In this document: in pieces, positions 1 through 7,972 of the stretch
Layout of the letters: each line of letters opens with the position of its first letter
Position numbering within the stretch: position 1 is the stretch's first letter
NCBI GenBank assembly: GCA_030685025.1
Contig: JAUXWC010000152.1
Coordinates: 1-33,044, forward strand
Length of the DNA stretch: 33,044 nucleotides
Direction of reading: 5' to 3'
Origin: Rhodoferax sp.
GTDB lineage: Bacteria; Pseudomonadota; Gammaproteobacteria; Burkholderiales; Burkholderiaceae_C
Position numbers and translations under genes: made by a program
Notes under the pieces: model-generated
What the model was told of the DNA's origin: nothing
What the model saw: the letters and a program-made list of their open reading frames with translations, nothing else
Databases searched by the model: none

Positions 1-54
1 GCGGCGATGACGAAGGAATGCAGCCGTAAGCTGAGTCAATATCCATCAAACTCG

Positions 55-78
55 CAATGGGCCCGAAAGGGCCCATTG
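55..78 (+). terminator. Perfect 10-bp hairpin with GAAA loop, terminator-like
   Basis: Arms CAATGGGCCC (55-64) and GGGCCCATTG (69-78) are perfectly complementary around a GAAA tetraloop. No long T-run follows, only CTTTGG, so it could be a terminator or just a stable RNA hairpin. The first ATG of the receptor frame (57) lies inside the stem. This argues that the ATG is not a natural start and that the hairpin belonged to an upstream transcript. Confidence 0.5.
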
Positions 79-1910
79 CTTTGGCACACCCGCGAGCTCA
101 AAACTCCGCCAGATTTACGCGCTCAAATGCAGCCGCTAACAATTGGAGCATGTTGCCCATTGCCGTCGAAGACATAGCCAGAATCGAAGTTACCCGCGGT
201 CCGGACTCTGCGTCGTATGGTCCGAACTCGATGCTGGCCATCATCAACATCATCACCCTACATCCGCAAGACAGCGATGGCGTCTCCGCAGTGTTGGGTG
301 TCGGCACCGAACGACAACGTCGATTGCATTCCCGCGTGTCAACAAGCTTCGGAACAACCTCAGCAACGTTGTCGCTCAGTTCTGAATTCAATGGTGGTTT
401 CGATAGCTTCAGGTCCGATGGCGACGCGTCAAGCGCGAGATCCGATCCATCGGGCCACGATTCCGCAAGAGCGACGCGCCTGAGTTATTCAAGCGAGACA
501 AGGTTTACGCCCCACACCAAGTTGGCCGTTCGGGCCACTTACGTTGAAGGCAAAAACGACAGCCCGTTCACAAGCGCATACGAGGGTTTCCAGGACAGGA
601 AACTACACAATTACTACCTGTCCACACTCATGACCACCAGTTTTAGCGGCTCGCATCAGTTGCAGATTCATGCGAGTCGTTCAAACTACTCCAAACGCGA
701 GGAGTGGACAGCATGTTACCCAAGGGCGGCGTACATGCCCGAGTTGTTCGCGCTGTACAGCGCCAACCCCACCTACGCCAACGCGGTCGCCCTAGGCAAG
801 ATGCCATCGGGAGGATCTGCTAGCGACGATCTGCTAGCCATTGCGGCAATCAAGGCGATCCGATCCCTTGGTGCTAACGCGCTCACCCCAGCGTGCGGAA
901 CCGTCAACGGCAATCTGGTTCAAAGTCGCGATGACATGGAACTGCAGGACACCTACGTCGTTTCGGATACATTGCGATTCGTCTCCGGTTTCGGCGTGCG
1001 TCGCAACAGCGCCACCAGCGAATCCTATCTGGGTGGGACCCGTTCAGATACGATCCTGCGAGCATTCATGCATGCCGAATACAAACCGGCCGCCACGGTG
1101 CTGATCAACGCCGGTCTGTATGCTGATCGTTCGAGTGACTCGGCCAGTTCTGCGGCGCCACGCCTTGGTGTGAATTGGCATCTCACGCCCAGTCAGACAG
1201 TTCGCCTGAGCTACAGCAAGGGGACCCGCGCGCCCGATCTGGTCGAACGCTACGGTGACCTGTCGTACACGCTGAAGCCATTCTCCCCAATACCAGGCAA
1301 TCCAAACCCTCGCTTTTTCCAGAGTGCGAAGGTCACCGACAGCAATGCGGTTCGACATGAGGTCAACAAATCGCTTGAGCTTGGGTATTTGCTCAACGTG
1401 CCGGCGTACGGGCTGATTCTTGATGCCAAGCTGTTTAACGAGGAACTAACGGATCTCGTGTCTCAAGGGGTCACCGTCGCGAACTTCCCCCCCAACAACG
1501 CGAACTCAGTTCGACTCAGCGGCGCTGAGGTGCAGGCGACTTTTTCACTCTCACCCGCATCCAACGGATTTGTAAGCTACTCCTACCTGAGCAATCACGA
1601 CGCTACGACGCTTGTTGAGCGTACACAGTATGCGCGGCACAGCGGGGCAATTGGATTGGCCCATCAATTTGGAGGAGGCCTCAGCGTAGCCGGCAGCTAC
1701 GCTGGCGCGTCAGCCGATACGGTCGGTGGAAGCAGCTATGGGCGGCTTGACTTGGTCGTATCCAAACACTTCACCCCCAGAACGTATGCAAGTCTTCGAT
1801 TGTCGCGATTAGACAACCCGGTCGTGGCCTACTTACGCACAACTAGCATTGGCCAGAGCCAATTTGACCGCCGAGCACGGGTTTATGTAGAGTTCGGGAC
1901 CAGGTTCTAA
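57..1910 (+). CDS. TonB-dependent outer-membrane receptor, 5'-truncated
   Basis: This is the remains of a TonB-dependent receptor, a 22-strand outer-membrane barrel that takes up or senses a ligand using TonB energy. The visible plug is only its end: residues about 35-67 carry the typical VEDIARIEVTRGP and INIIT motifs. A long barrel of alternating strands follows and finishes on a terminal Phe (GTRF), as expected for outer-membrane insertion. The signal peptide, TonB box and most of the plug are missing. The frame is closed by a stop at 27-29, and its first ATG sits in a stable hairpin, so the 5' end has probably been lost by rearrangement. The next gene starts 8 bases after its stop. Family assignment is strong; function as a working receptor is doubtful. 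Confidence 0.8.
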   Translation: MGPKGPIALAHPRAQNSARFTRSNAAANNWSMLPIAVEDIARIEVTRGPDSASYGPNSMLAIINIITLHPQDSDGVSAVLGVGTERQRRLHSRVSTSFGTTSATLSLSSEFNGGFDSFRSDGDASSARSDPSGHDSARATRLSYSSETRFTPHTKLAVRATYVEGKNDSPFTSAYEGFQDRKLHNYYLSTLMTTSFSGSHQLQIHASRSNYSKREEWTACYPRAAYMPELFALYSANPTYANAVALGKMPSGGSASDDLLAIAAIKAIRSLGANALTPACGTVNGNLVQSRDDMELQDTYVVSDTLRFVSGFGVRRNSATSESYLGGTRSDTILRAFMHAEYKPAATVLINAGLYADRSSDSASSAAPRLGVNWHLTPSQTVRLSYSKGTRAPDLVERYGDLSYTLKPFSPIPGNPNPRFFQSAKVTDSNAVRHEVNKSLELGYLLNVPAYGLILDAKLFNEELTDLVSQGVTVANFPPNNANSVRLSGAEVQATFSLSPASNGFVSYSYLSNHDATTLVERTQYARHSGAIGLAHQFGGGLSVAGSYAGASADTVGGSSYGRLDLVVSKHFTPRTYASLRLSRLDNPVVAYLRTTSIGQSQFDRRARVYVEFGTRF

Positions 1911-1918
1911 AGGTTTTC

Positions 1919-2842
1919 ATGCAAATCACCCGGCGCGCGTTGGCGTCGGTGGCTGCATGCGGCATTGCCACATTCACTGGGGGACAGGTCTTTTCTGCCG
2001 TTGTTGGCCGGAAGGAGGTTCGTTTCTTCTATGCTGGCAAGGCGGCTGCTTCCACCGGGACCATCTTGGAGTCGCTCCAAGCGCGATACCCCACGGAACA
2101 CCACTCCTCCACCCTGGAGGAATTGGTCGCGCGTGCTGGTCCTGCGATCCTCGTCGCGGTTGGCCCAGCCGCCCTGCAGGTGCTTGTGTCAGCTGAGGTG
2201 CTGGTCGGGTCCAGTTCGCAAATCGTCGCTCTATTTGTCTCCCGCCCAACGTTTCATCGACTAGTCGATGGCCGATCCCCGAGGGGGCGTATAACCGGCA
2301 TCTACGCCGAAACCTCTCCTGTCTCGCAATTCCAACTGATCGAGGCCATCTTCAACAGGCGAGTCTCCGTTTCGGCATTGCTCTCGGACAGCACCGCGTA
2401 CCTGGAGCCGGAGCTGCAGCGCGCCGCGCTGCGCCATGATGTCGAACTTACGACCGAGGTCATTGCCAAGGACGCCGACGTGGTGCGTACTCTTGCCTCG
2501 ATGCGGCGATCAACCGTGCTGCTAGCCGTACCAGACCCACAAATTTATGCCGCCCAAACGTTGCGTGGCGTTTTGGAGTCGACCTACCGTCGCGGCCAGG
2601 CAATGGTCGGATTCGTCCCGGAATTGGTTCAAGCCGGCGCATTAGCCACGACCTACGCGGCACTCGATGACGTCACCGCACAACTTGATTCGTATCTAGG
2701 CGTCATTCAGACTGACCGCTTGCCGAGCGCGGACTATCCTCTCTATTGGCGAGTCAGTTTCAATGAACAGGTTGCGCGAAGCCTGAATATTGTCATTCCT
2801 GACGGCGCACGCGAGCTCGCACGCAAGAAGGGGGACAGATGA
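1919..2842 (+). CDS. Periplasmic ABC substrate-binding-like protein
   Basis: A 307-residue protein resembling the ABC_sub_bind type of periplasmic binding proteins. The N-terminus has Arg-Arg followed by an Ala-rich hydrophobic stretch, consistent with export, possibly as a Tat-like or lipidless signal. Segments such as ILVAVGPAALQ and SQIVALFVSRP fit the alternating strand-helix lobes of this fold. No permease or ATPase gene lies beside it. Its stop overlaps the kinase start by the ATGA motif (2839-2842), so the two are probably translationally coupled. I infer that it presents a ligand to the kinase rather than to a transporter. The start ATG follows AAAGGT. The family call is moderately sure; the ligand is unknown. 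Confidence 0.6.
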   Translation: MQITRRALASVAACGIATFTGGQVFSAVVGRKEVRFFYAGKAAASTGTILESLQARYPTEHHSSTLEELVARAGPAILVAVGPAALQVLVSAEVLVGSSSQIVALFVSRPTFHRLVDGRSPRGRITGIYAETSPVSQFQLIEAIFNRRVSVSALLSDSTAYLEPELQRAALRHDVELTTEVIAKDADVVRTLASMRRSTVLLAVPDPQIYAAQTLRGVLESTYRRGQAMVGFVPELVQAGALATTYAALDDVTAQLDSYLGVIQTDRLPSADYPLYWRVSFNEQVARSLNIVIPDGARELARKKGDR

Positions 2843-4332
2843 AAGCTCCGTTCACTGGGCGAATCACCACGCAGCTGTTAATCGTCGCGCTTGCCCCGGC
2901 CATGCTGATGTTCATCGTCGTATGCAGTTTGATGTATGCACAACGACTGGCCGAGGTCAGACTGGATCTGAGCAGCAAAGGGCAACTGCTCGCGGCCGCT
3001 CTGGGCGAGAGCAGCCAATACGCCGTTGTGTCTGGAAACGCCTCGACACTTAACCTGACGCTTCAGCGTCTGGTGCGCTCGGACCCTGGGGTCGCGGCGA
3101 TCCGCGTGCTCGGCAGCCAACGCGAGTCGCTGGTGGAGGTCCGGTCGTCGGCGCCAGGCGGTCAAGCGGTCATGTTCGAACACGCCATATACGGTCAGGT
3201 GCTGAATTTCGATGTGTTTAGCTCCGCGCTGCCTCAGTCAGCGCTTGGCCCTCCCCGACCAGAGATGGAATCGCAGGAGGGACCCGTGGTGGGGTACGTG
3301 CAGGTCGACATGTCGCCGGAGCCGATCATTGCGGCGAAGCGATCAGCCATCCTTGAGATCGCCCTGCAGGCATTGGTCGCCGCCGCCTTTAGCTGTATCT
3401 TGGGTGTCCTGTTGACTCGCCGGTTACGAAATCAAATGTATGTCGTTATGCGTGCGCTGCACCGAATTCAGATCGGCAAGTATGAGGTGTACTTGCCCAA
3501 GGACGCTCCGGGCGATATTGGGCGCCTGCAGGCAACCATCTGCGACATTGCGCAGGCATTGAAGGAGACCACCCAGAACCTTGAGTCGAAGGTCGAACGC
3601 AGAACGATCGAGCTGGAAGAGGCCCTGGCAAAGATCCGTTTTGCCGACAACGAAAAGCGCGAGTTGATCGCCCGCGCGAACCGCCAATTGGACGATGAGC
3701 GCAAGCGCATCGCGGCAGAGATTCACGACGACTTCAATGCGGTGCTGATCGCAATCAAGATGCGAGCTCAACAAATTGAGCATTGGTCGGCGCAAGGCGG
3801 ACCCTACTCGGAAGAACTTCGGAAGGCGGCCGCAGCGATTTTGTCAGCAACGGACGACGCCTATGCCTCGGCGCGCCGGCTGGTGAAGCGGCTGCATCCC
3901 GAGATCTTGGAAACTTTGGGTTTGGCGGCTGCCCTGGAAGATATGGTGCGCAACTACAACGAACTGTTTCCCACCTGCCGATATGAGTTGCGAGCGGCTG
4001 ATGAAATGCCGGTCATACATGGCGTCGCCGCAATCACCACGTTTCGGCTCGTTCAGGAGTCGTTGGCCAATGCGAGCCAGCACGCCGGGGCCAGTCAGGT
4101 CGTGGTCACATTGGAACTGGCCGATGGGGGCCAGGACATCGCCATCGTCGTGAACGACAATGGTCACGGCATGCAGCCGACCATCAGCGTGAGCGGCACG
4201 GGGCTCGGATTGGCGGCCATGCGAGAGCGCGTGGAGGCGGTAGGCGGGAAGATGCAGCTGACGTCGTCACTCACTGAGGGTACGACGCTTTCATTCGTAT
4301 TGCCACTTTCGTCCAGGCGCTTGCCGAGATAA
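2839..4332 (+). CDS. NarL-family sensor histidine kinase
   Basis: A 497-residue inner-membrane sensor kinase. A membrane segment near residues 8-30 and a second near 172-193 enclose a periplasmic sensing region of about 140 residues. A HAMP-like linker and a coiled coil rich in Glu/Lys/Arg follow. The HisKA_3 dimerisation motif reads ERKRIAAEIHDDFNAVL, with phospho-acceptor His296. The ATPase domain shows the N box (Asn411 in ESLANASQHA), the G1 motif NDNGHG (439-444) and the G2-like GTGLGLAAMRERV. All catalytic motifs are intact. It starts with ATG after AAGGGGGAC, overlaps the preceding binding-protein gene by 4 bases, and converges on the response regulator, its likely partner. Confidence 0.9.
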   Translation: MKAPFTGRITTQLLIVALAPAMLMFIVVCSLMYAQRLAEVRLDLSSKGQLLAAALGESSQYAVVSGNASTLNLTLQRLVRSDPGVAAIRVLGSQRESLVEVRSSAPGGQAVMFEHAIYGQVLNFDVFSSALPQSALGPPRPEMESQEGPVVGYVQVDMSPEPIIAAKRSAILEIALQALVAAAFSCILGVLLTRRLRNQMYVVMRALHRIQIGKYEVYLPKDAPGDIGRLQATICDIAQALKETTQNLESKVERRTIELEEALAKIRFADNEKRELIARANRQLDDERKRIAAEIHDDFNAVLIAIKMRAQQIEHWSAQGGPYSEELRKAAAAILSATDDAYASARRLVKRLHPEILETLGLAAALEDMVRNYNELFPTCRYELRAADEMPVIHGVAAITTFRLVQESLANASQHAGASQVVVTLELADGGQDIAIVVNDNGHGMQPTISVSGTGLGLAAMRERVEAVGGKMQLTSSLTEGTTLSFVLPLSSRRLPR

Positions 4333-4366
4333 GGGCACGCCCGAGCCTGGTGCGACCTGGCTGGAC

Positions 4367-5005
4367 CTACTCTGAAATCAAGTTGTACTTCAGCGCCGTC
4401 CTGGCGATGTCGACCGGTCGATGGATTCCCAGCTTGTCCTTGATGGACTGCGACTCATTCGAAATCGTCTTGGGTGAAAGCCCAAGGAGTTCCGCAATTT
4501 CGACATTTGTGGACCCGTTTGCCATGAGACGGAAGACTTGGAGTTCCCGAGCGCTCAACTTAGTGCCTGGTGAATCGTCGCCATGAACCGCCATGTCGGC
4601 CAGTTTCATGGCCACATCGGGTGTGTAGTAAGTCTTGCCTTCGTGGACGGTCTTGATCGCCTCAATGAGAGTGGACGCTCCGGCGTTCTTTGCCACAAAA
4701 GCCGCGCCGCCGACCCGGTAGGCGCTTCTGATCAATTCAATTTGATCGAACTGCGAGTAGAAAACCACCCTCGCTTGCGGCATCGCCGTGAGCAACTCTC
4801 GCGCAATGTCCAGCCCTGTTTCAGCACCTCCGAATCTGATGTCCAGAACCAGGACGTCCGCCCCGGACTTGCGAACCATGTCGACCACTTTGGCGGCTTC
4901 CAAGGTTTCCGCCACCACGCTCATCCCGTGCTGTTCAAGCGTCGAACGCATGCCTTCGAGTAGCAAGGCGTGGTCATCCGCAAGGGCGACTTTGATCTTC
5001 TTCAT
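4367..5005 (-). CDS. LuxR/NarL-type response regulator
   Basis: A two-domain transcription regulator of 212 residues. The receiver domain has the acidic pocket Asp10-Asp11 and phospho-acceptor Asp55 (VLVLD), with the conserved Lys near 106 (FVAKNA). The C-terminal LuxR helix-turn-helix includes LSARELQVFRLMANG and VEIAELLGLSPKTI. I chose the ATG at 5005 over an upstream in-frame TTG at 5020 because AAAGAG stands 7 bases before it, and because receiver domains usually begin MxKIKVALADDH. It is transcribed towards the kinase gene, with 34 bases between the two stops. It probably receives phosphate from that kinase; its target genes cannot be seen. Confidence 0.9.
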   Translation of the reverse strand: MKKIKVALADDHALLLEGMRSTLEQHGMSVVAETLEAAKVVDMVRKSGADVLVLDIRFGGAETGLDIARELLTAMPQARVVFYSQFDQIELIRSAYRVGGAAFVAKNAGASTLIEAIKTVHEGKTYYTPDVAMKLADMAVHGDDSPGTKLSARELQVFRLMANGSTNVEIAELLGLSPKTISNESQSIKDKLGIHRPVDIARTALKYNLISE

Positions 5006-5193
5006 CTGAATCTCTTTCAATCGTCAGGACACCATAAGTGGCGGTGTCGTCCTTTCAACGGTGACGCTCCTGAAACGAGGCCAACCGCACCAATCGTCTC
5101 TCTTTGTCGACTCGACGCTGAATTGAGCAATCGACCCATGCGGCAGTGTAAGGGAAAGCACCTCAATAGCATAAATGATACATTTCGCAAGTA

Positions 5194-5250
5194 TTGTCTG
5201 AGAGCATATTATTGCTACATCATAGCAATTTAAGCTATCATGCAATAGCG
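5194..5250 (+). promoter_or_regulatory. Candidate promoter and palindromic operator of the transfer operon
   Basis: An AT-rich stretch in otherwise GC-rich DNA. It contains a perfect inverted repeat ATTGCTA (5211-5217) / TAGCAAT (5223-5229) and a second, GCTAT (5234-5238) / ATAGC (5245-5249). A plausible sigma70 promoter is TTGCTA (5212-5217) and TATCAT (5236-5241) with an 18-base spacer. The first palindrome covers the -35, and the second starts inside the -10. Further copies of the half-site occur nearby (AATAGC at about 5165). Transcription from here would start about 100 bases before the lipoprotein gene. The rest of the 5021-5348 gap, including any promoter of the response regulator, shows nothing else I recognise. 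Confidence 0.5.
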
Positions 5251-5348
5251 ATATCCGATGCCGCGTCGGGTAGGTGCCAATAGTTGAAGAAGCGCAGTTC
5301 ACGGCAATTTGCGGCGTGTGTCGGGACAGGAAGAATGAAGAGGATCGC

Positions 5349-5972
5349 ATGGGAAGTCATTTCAGAACTTGCAAAGTGTTGGCCCCGTTGATGGCCGCGG
5401 TAGCTCTTTCTGCTTGCGCGGGCGCACCTGATCGCACCGAGTCTGTCGCGACGACCTCCCTGTCCGTCGTAGCGCGGCTTGGGGTTACCCAGGTTGGCGC
5501 GAACCCGTCCAGGTATGTCTATTGCGATTTACCAGCATGCCCAACTCCCACCGAGAAGACGCGGGCGATTCCCCTGATTCCCGCGGTCATGGCGCCCACA
5601 GTGAGCAGCCCAGGACCATTGCCGACTAAGAAACTGTCCAAGACGGTGGACGTGGCTTTCAAGTTCAACTCTGCCGTGCTAAGCGCGAGCGACCAGGGGC
5701 GGCTGAAAGCCGGCGCGGCCGAGAGTGTTGGCGCGGATATTGAGCTCATTGCCCGATCAGACTTTGTTGGCCCACCAGCGGGCCAAACCAAACTTGCGAA
5801 GGCGCGCGCTGCCGCGATGCGCCACGTTGTCGCAAAACAAGCTCCTGAGACTCGCATCCGCGAGGCCCAAGAGATAGCAGTGCCGCAGCCGGTGAACGCT
5901 GAAAGGCAAGCTCACCAGCGCCGAGGCTCTGTGACTTTTCAATCCTCCCAACCTACCAAGGAATCACTATGA
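5349..5972 (+). CDS. OmpA-like lipoprotein at the head of the transfer operon
   Basis: A 207-residue predicted lipoprotein. The signal sequence ends in a lipobox VALSAC with Cys23 as the lipidation site. A Pro/Thr-rich linker leads to a C-terminal region that resembles an OmpA/MotB peptidoglycan-binding fold: VDVAFKFNSAVLS, then a helix KLAKARAAAMRHVV in the place of the family's LSxxRAxxV helix. Resemblance to OmpA is partial, so peptidoglycan binding is inferred. I chose the ATG at 5349 because AGAGGA precedes it by 4 bases and it places the signal peptide correctly. Its stop overlaps the pilin start by ATGA, so it belongs to the operon. It may anchor the secretion channel or pilus base in the envelope; it is not one of the standard F-type Tra proteins. 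Confidence 0.6.
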   Translation: MGSHFRTCKVLAPLMAAVALSACAGAPDRTESVATTSLSVVARLGVTQVGANPSRYVYCDLPACPTPTEKTRAIPLIPAVMAPTVSSPGPLPTKKLSKTVDVAFKFNSAVLSASDQGRLKAGAAESVGADIELIARSDFVGPPAGQTKLAKARAAAMRHVVAKQAPETRIREAQEIAVPQPVNAERQAHQRRGSVTFQSSQPTKESL

Positions 5973-6304
5973 CCGCTCTCACATGCCAAGTCGCCACGAC
6001 CCGGCAAATCCAAAAATCGCGGATTCTTACCGCCGCACTGGTGTTCATCGTCCTCATGTTCTTGCTGAACATGGGCGCCGACGCCGGTGTGACCGGTCTC
6101 GAATTCAAGACCACCTACGACCTGGTCGTCGGCTGGGCCAAGGGTTACCTGGGCAAGATCTTTGCGATTTCCGCGTTCCTGGTTGGATGTGGTTTTGCCG
6201 CCGCGCGCCAAAACCCCATGCCAGCCATTTTTGGACTGGTGCTGGCTTTGATCATTGGCTTTGGCCCGGACCTGATCGAAAGCATGCTCACTGCCACCGT
6301 CTGA
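5969..6304 (+). CDS. traA: F-type pilin precursor (TraA-like)
   Basis: A 111-residue small hydrophobic protein with the layout of an F-pilin precursor. It has a long leader (about 39 residues) ending in NMGADA, a likely leader-peptidase site. The mature part is about 72 residues, close to the 70 of F pilin, with two hydrophobic helices (about 63-78 and 84-103) separated by a short positive loop (ARQNP). Its place directly before traL matches the F operon. The start codon overlaps the lipoprotein stop (ATGA) and is preceded by AAGGA. Pilins are poorly conserved in sequence, so the call rests on length, topology and position. Confidence 0.7.
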   Translation: MTALTCQVATTRQIQKSRILTAALVFIVLMFLLNMGADAGVTGLEFKTTYDLVVGWAKGYLGKIFAISAFLVGCGFAAARQNPMPAIFGLVLALIIGFGPDLIESMLTATV

Positions 6305-6380
6305 TCAGCCAAAGAGCGGGCGCTGTTGCGGCTCACCAGACACCGCTTCGCGCCCATCTTCATTCGCAACAAGGATCTCC

Positions 6381-6674
6381 ATGACTGTTTCAGCCTATTC
6401 CATACCCAGAACGCACGACGAACCCGCGAAGCTACTTTTATGGGACTTTGACCAGGCGATGCTGTTCATGATCGCTGTGGTATTCGGGATCCTGTCCGAG
6501 ATGCTGCTGCTGGGGTTTGGTCTCGGTTTGTTCGGCGCTCGCTGGTACGGGCAAAGGAAGGCCGGCCGGCACCGCATGTTCGTCGTGCACCTGATGTACT
6601 GGTTCTTGCCAAGCGAGTGGATCTTCCCGACACCATCGCTCCCGCCTTCGTGCACACGCGAATTCATCGGCTGA
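6381..6674 (+). CDS. traL: TraL, type IV secretion pilus assembly protein
   Basis: A 97-residue protein with family hallmarks: an N-terminal YSIPRTHDEPAKLLLWDFDQ, a central hydrophobic region (about 29-52), and a C-terminal YWFLPSEW...SCTREFIG. TraL is a small inner-membrane protein needed for F pilus assembly and is the equivalent of VirB3. AAGGATCTCC directly precedes the ATG and gives a good ribosome site. The 76-base gap after the pilin gene is the largest early gap in the operon and could carry a processing or attenuation site, but I see no clear hairpin. Confidence 0.93.
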   Translation: MTVSAYSIPRTHDEPAKLLLWDFDQAMLFMIAVVFGILSEMLLLGFGLGLFGARWYGQRKAGRHRMFVVHLMYWFLPSEWIFPTPSLPPSCTREFIG

Positions 6675-6684
6675 TCGGCACATC

Positions 6685-7272
6685 ATGGACTCAGCAAAAT
6701 ACTTTGGCGAGCTCGATCTTGAGAAGCGCAAAAACCGCCACCTTCAATGGGCGTTGACCGCCTGCGTGGTGATCGTGCTAGTGCAAGCACTGACCATCAA
6801 GTCGCAAACCGGCAAAGACCGCTTCGCGTTTGTCCCACCTGAAATCACCCGCCCATTCTGGATCAGCGCCGAAGACGCCAGTCCCGAGTACTTCGAGCAG
6901 CTCGCCCAATTCGTCGGGGCCTTGCCGCTGAACATCACCCCGGAGACAGCGAGTGCCGCCTGCAAGCAGTACTTGACCTACGTGCTGCCCAAGGACCACG
7001 ACAAGTTCAAGAAGCGCTGCACGATCGAAGACGCGCGCATCAAGCGCGACAACGTGAGCCAGATGTTCAGTGTCGAGAACATCAGTACAGACACAAAGCG
7101 CCGACGCGTTGCTCTGATTGGCACCCTATCAACGTTTGTGGGGGGTAAGCAAGTCAGCAGAGACAAGACCGCCTATCTCATCGAGTTCGTGCACTCGGAC
7201 GGTCGCTTCTACATTGCCAACCAAGAAAAGGTAACCACCGATGACCCATTCAACAAAAAGCAGGCTGGCTAA
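6685..7272 (+). CDS. traE: TraE, type IV secretion core protein
   Basis: A 195-residue protein of the TraE/VirB5-VirB8-like group used in F pilus assembly. It has a short cytoplasmic N-terminus, one membrane anchor (about 24-40, LTACVVIVLVQALTI) and a periplasmic domain. Length is close to F TraE (188). It sits in the canonical L-E-K order, 10 bases after traL, and overlaps traK by 32 bases. The ribosome site is weak, so translation is probably coupled to traL. Confidence 0.92.
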   Translation: MDSAKYFGELDLEKRKNRHLQWALTACVVIVLVQALTIKSQTGKDRFAFVPPEITRPFWISAEDASPEYFEQLAQFVGALPLNITPETASAACKQYLTYVLPKDHDKFKKRCTIEDARIKRDNVSQMFSVENISTDTKRRRVALIGTLSTFVGGKQVSRDKTAYLIEFVHSDGRFYIANQEKVTTDDPFNKKQAG

Positions 7273-7972
7273 GGCCTTAGGCCTGGCTTGGGCCATGTGG
7301 CTCGGGCCAGCCCAAGCGGTTCAGGTATTGGAAGGTAGCGATGGCGCCTCCCTGTACGCCAAGATCAGTAAAACGGAGCCGACACGAATCACGGTGACCC
7401 CAGGTCGGGTCGCCTCGTTGCGGGTACGTGAAGGCACCTTGAACATCGACCCGGATGAAGACACCGGCCAGCTCTTTGTCACGGCGCCGCCTGGTTCGAG
7501 CCGACCCGTCAACGGCTTCTTGACCACGGATGGGGGCGAAACCTACACACTGGTGCTGGAACTGATAGACGGCCCCTCCGACTCCGTTGTGATCCGACAG
7601 GGGAAGAAGGCAAACAAGCCATCGACCGGTGTCACACAGATCTTGCAAAGCGGCCCCTATGTGAAGGAAATCAAACGCCTGTTCGTCGCGATGGCGACCA
7701 ACACGTCGCTGGTCGGTGTCGCGGTGGTTGAGCGCAAGCAAGAGGTGATGTTGTGGAAGGAGGCGTCCATGACGCTGGAGAAACAGTACATCGCGAGTGA
7801 CGTGGTTGGCGAACGCTTTTCCCTTCGCAACGTCTCCGACAAACCAATGGTTCTGGACGAGCGCGAGTTCTATAAGCCAGGCGTGCACGCGGTCGCAATC
7901 GATCAGCTCAACCTCTCGCCGGGCGGAACCACGACAGCCTACGTGATCCGCGCAAAGGGCAGCGATGAGTAA
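7241..7972 (+). CDS. traK: TraK, outer-membrane secretin-like component
   Basis: A 243-residue exported protein, the VirB9 equivalent that joins TraB and TraV in the outer-membrane core complex. A signal peptide ends near GPAQA (about residue 26). The mature protein is rich in beta strands (ISKTEPTRITVTPGRVASLRV; LFVTAPPGSSRPVNGFL), as in the family. Length equals F TraK (242). The start lies inside the 3' end of traE, with AAAAGG upstream, and the 3' end overlaps traB by 8 bases. Confidence 0.92.
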   Translation: MTHSTKSRLAKALGLAWAMWLGPAQAVQVLEGSDGASLYAKISKTEPTRITVTPGRVASLRVREGTLNIDPDEDTGQLFVTAPPGSSRPVNGFLTTDGGETYTLVLELIDGPSDSVVIRQGKKANKPSTGVTQILQSGPYVKEIKRLFVAMATNTSLVGVAVVERKQEVMLWKEASMTLEKQYIASDVVGERFSLRNVSDKPMVLDEREFYKPGVHAVAIDQLNLSPGGTTTAYVIRAKGSDE

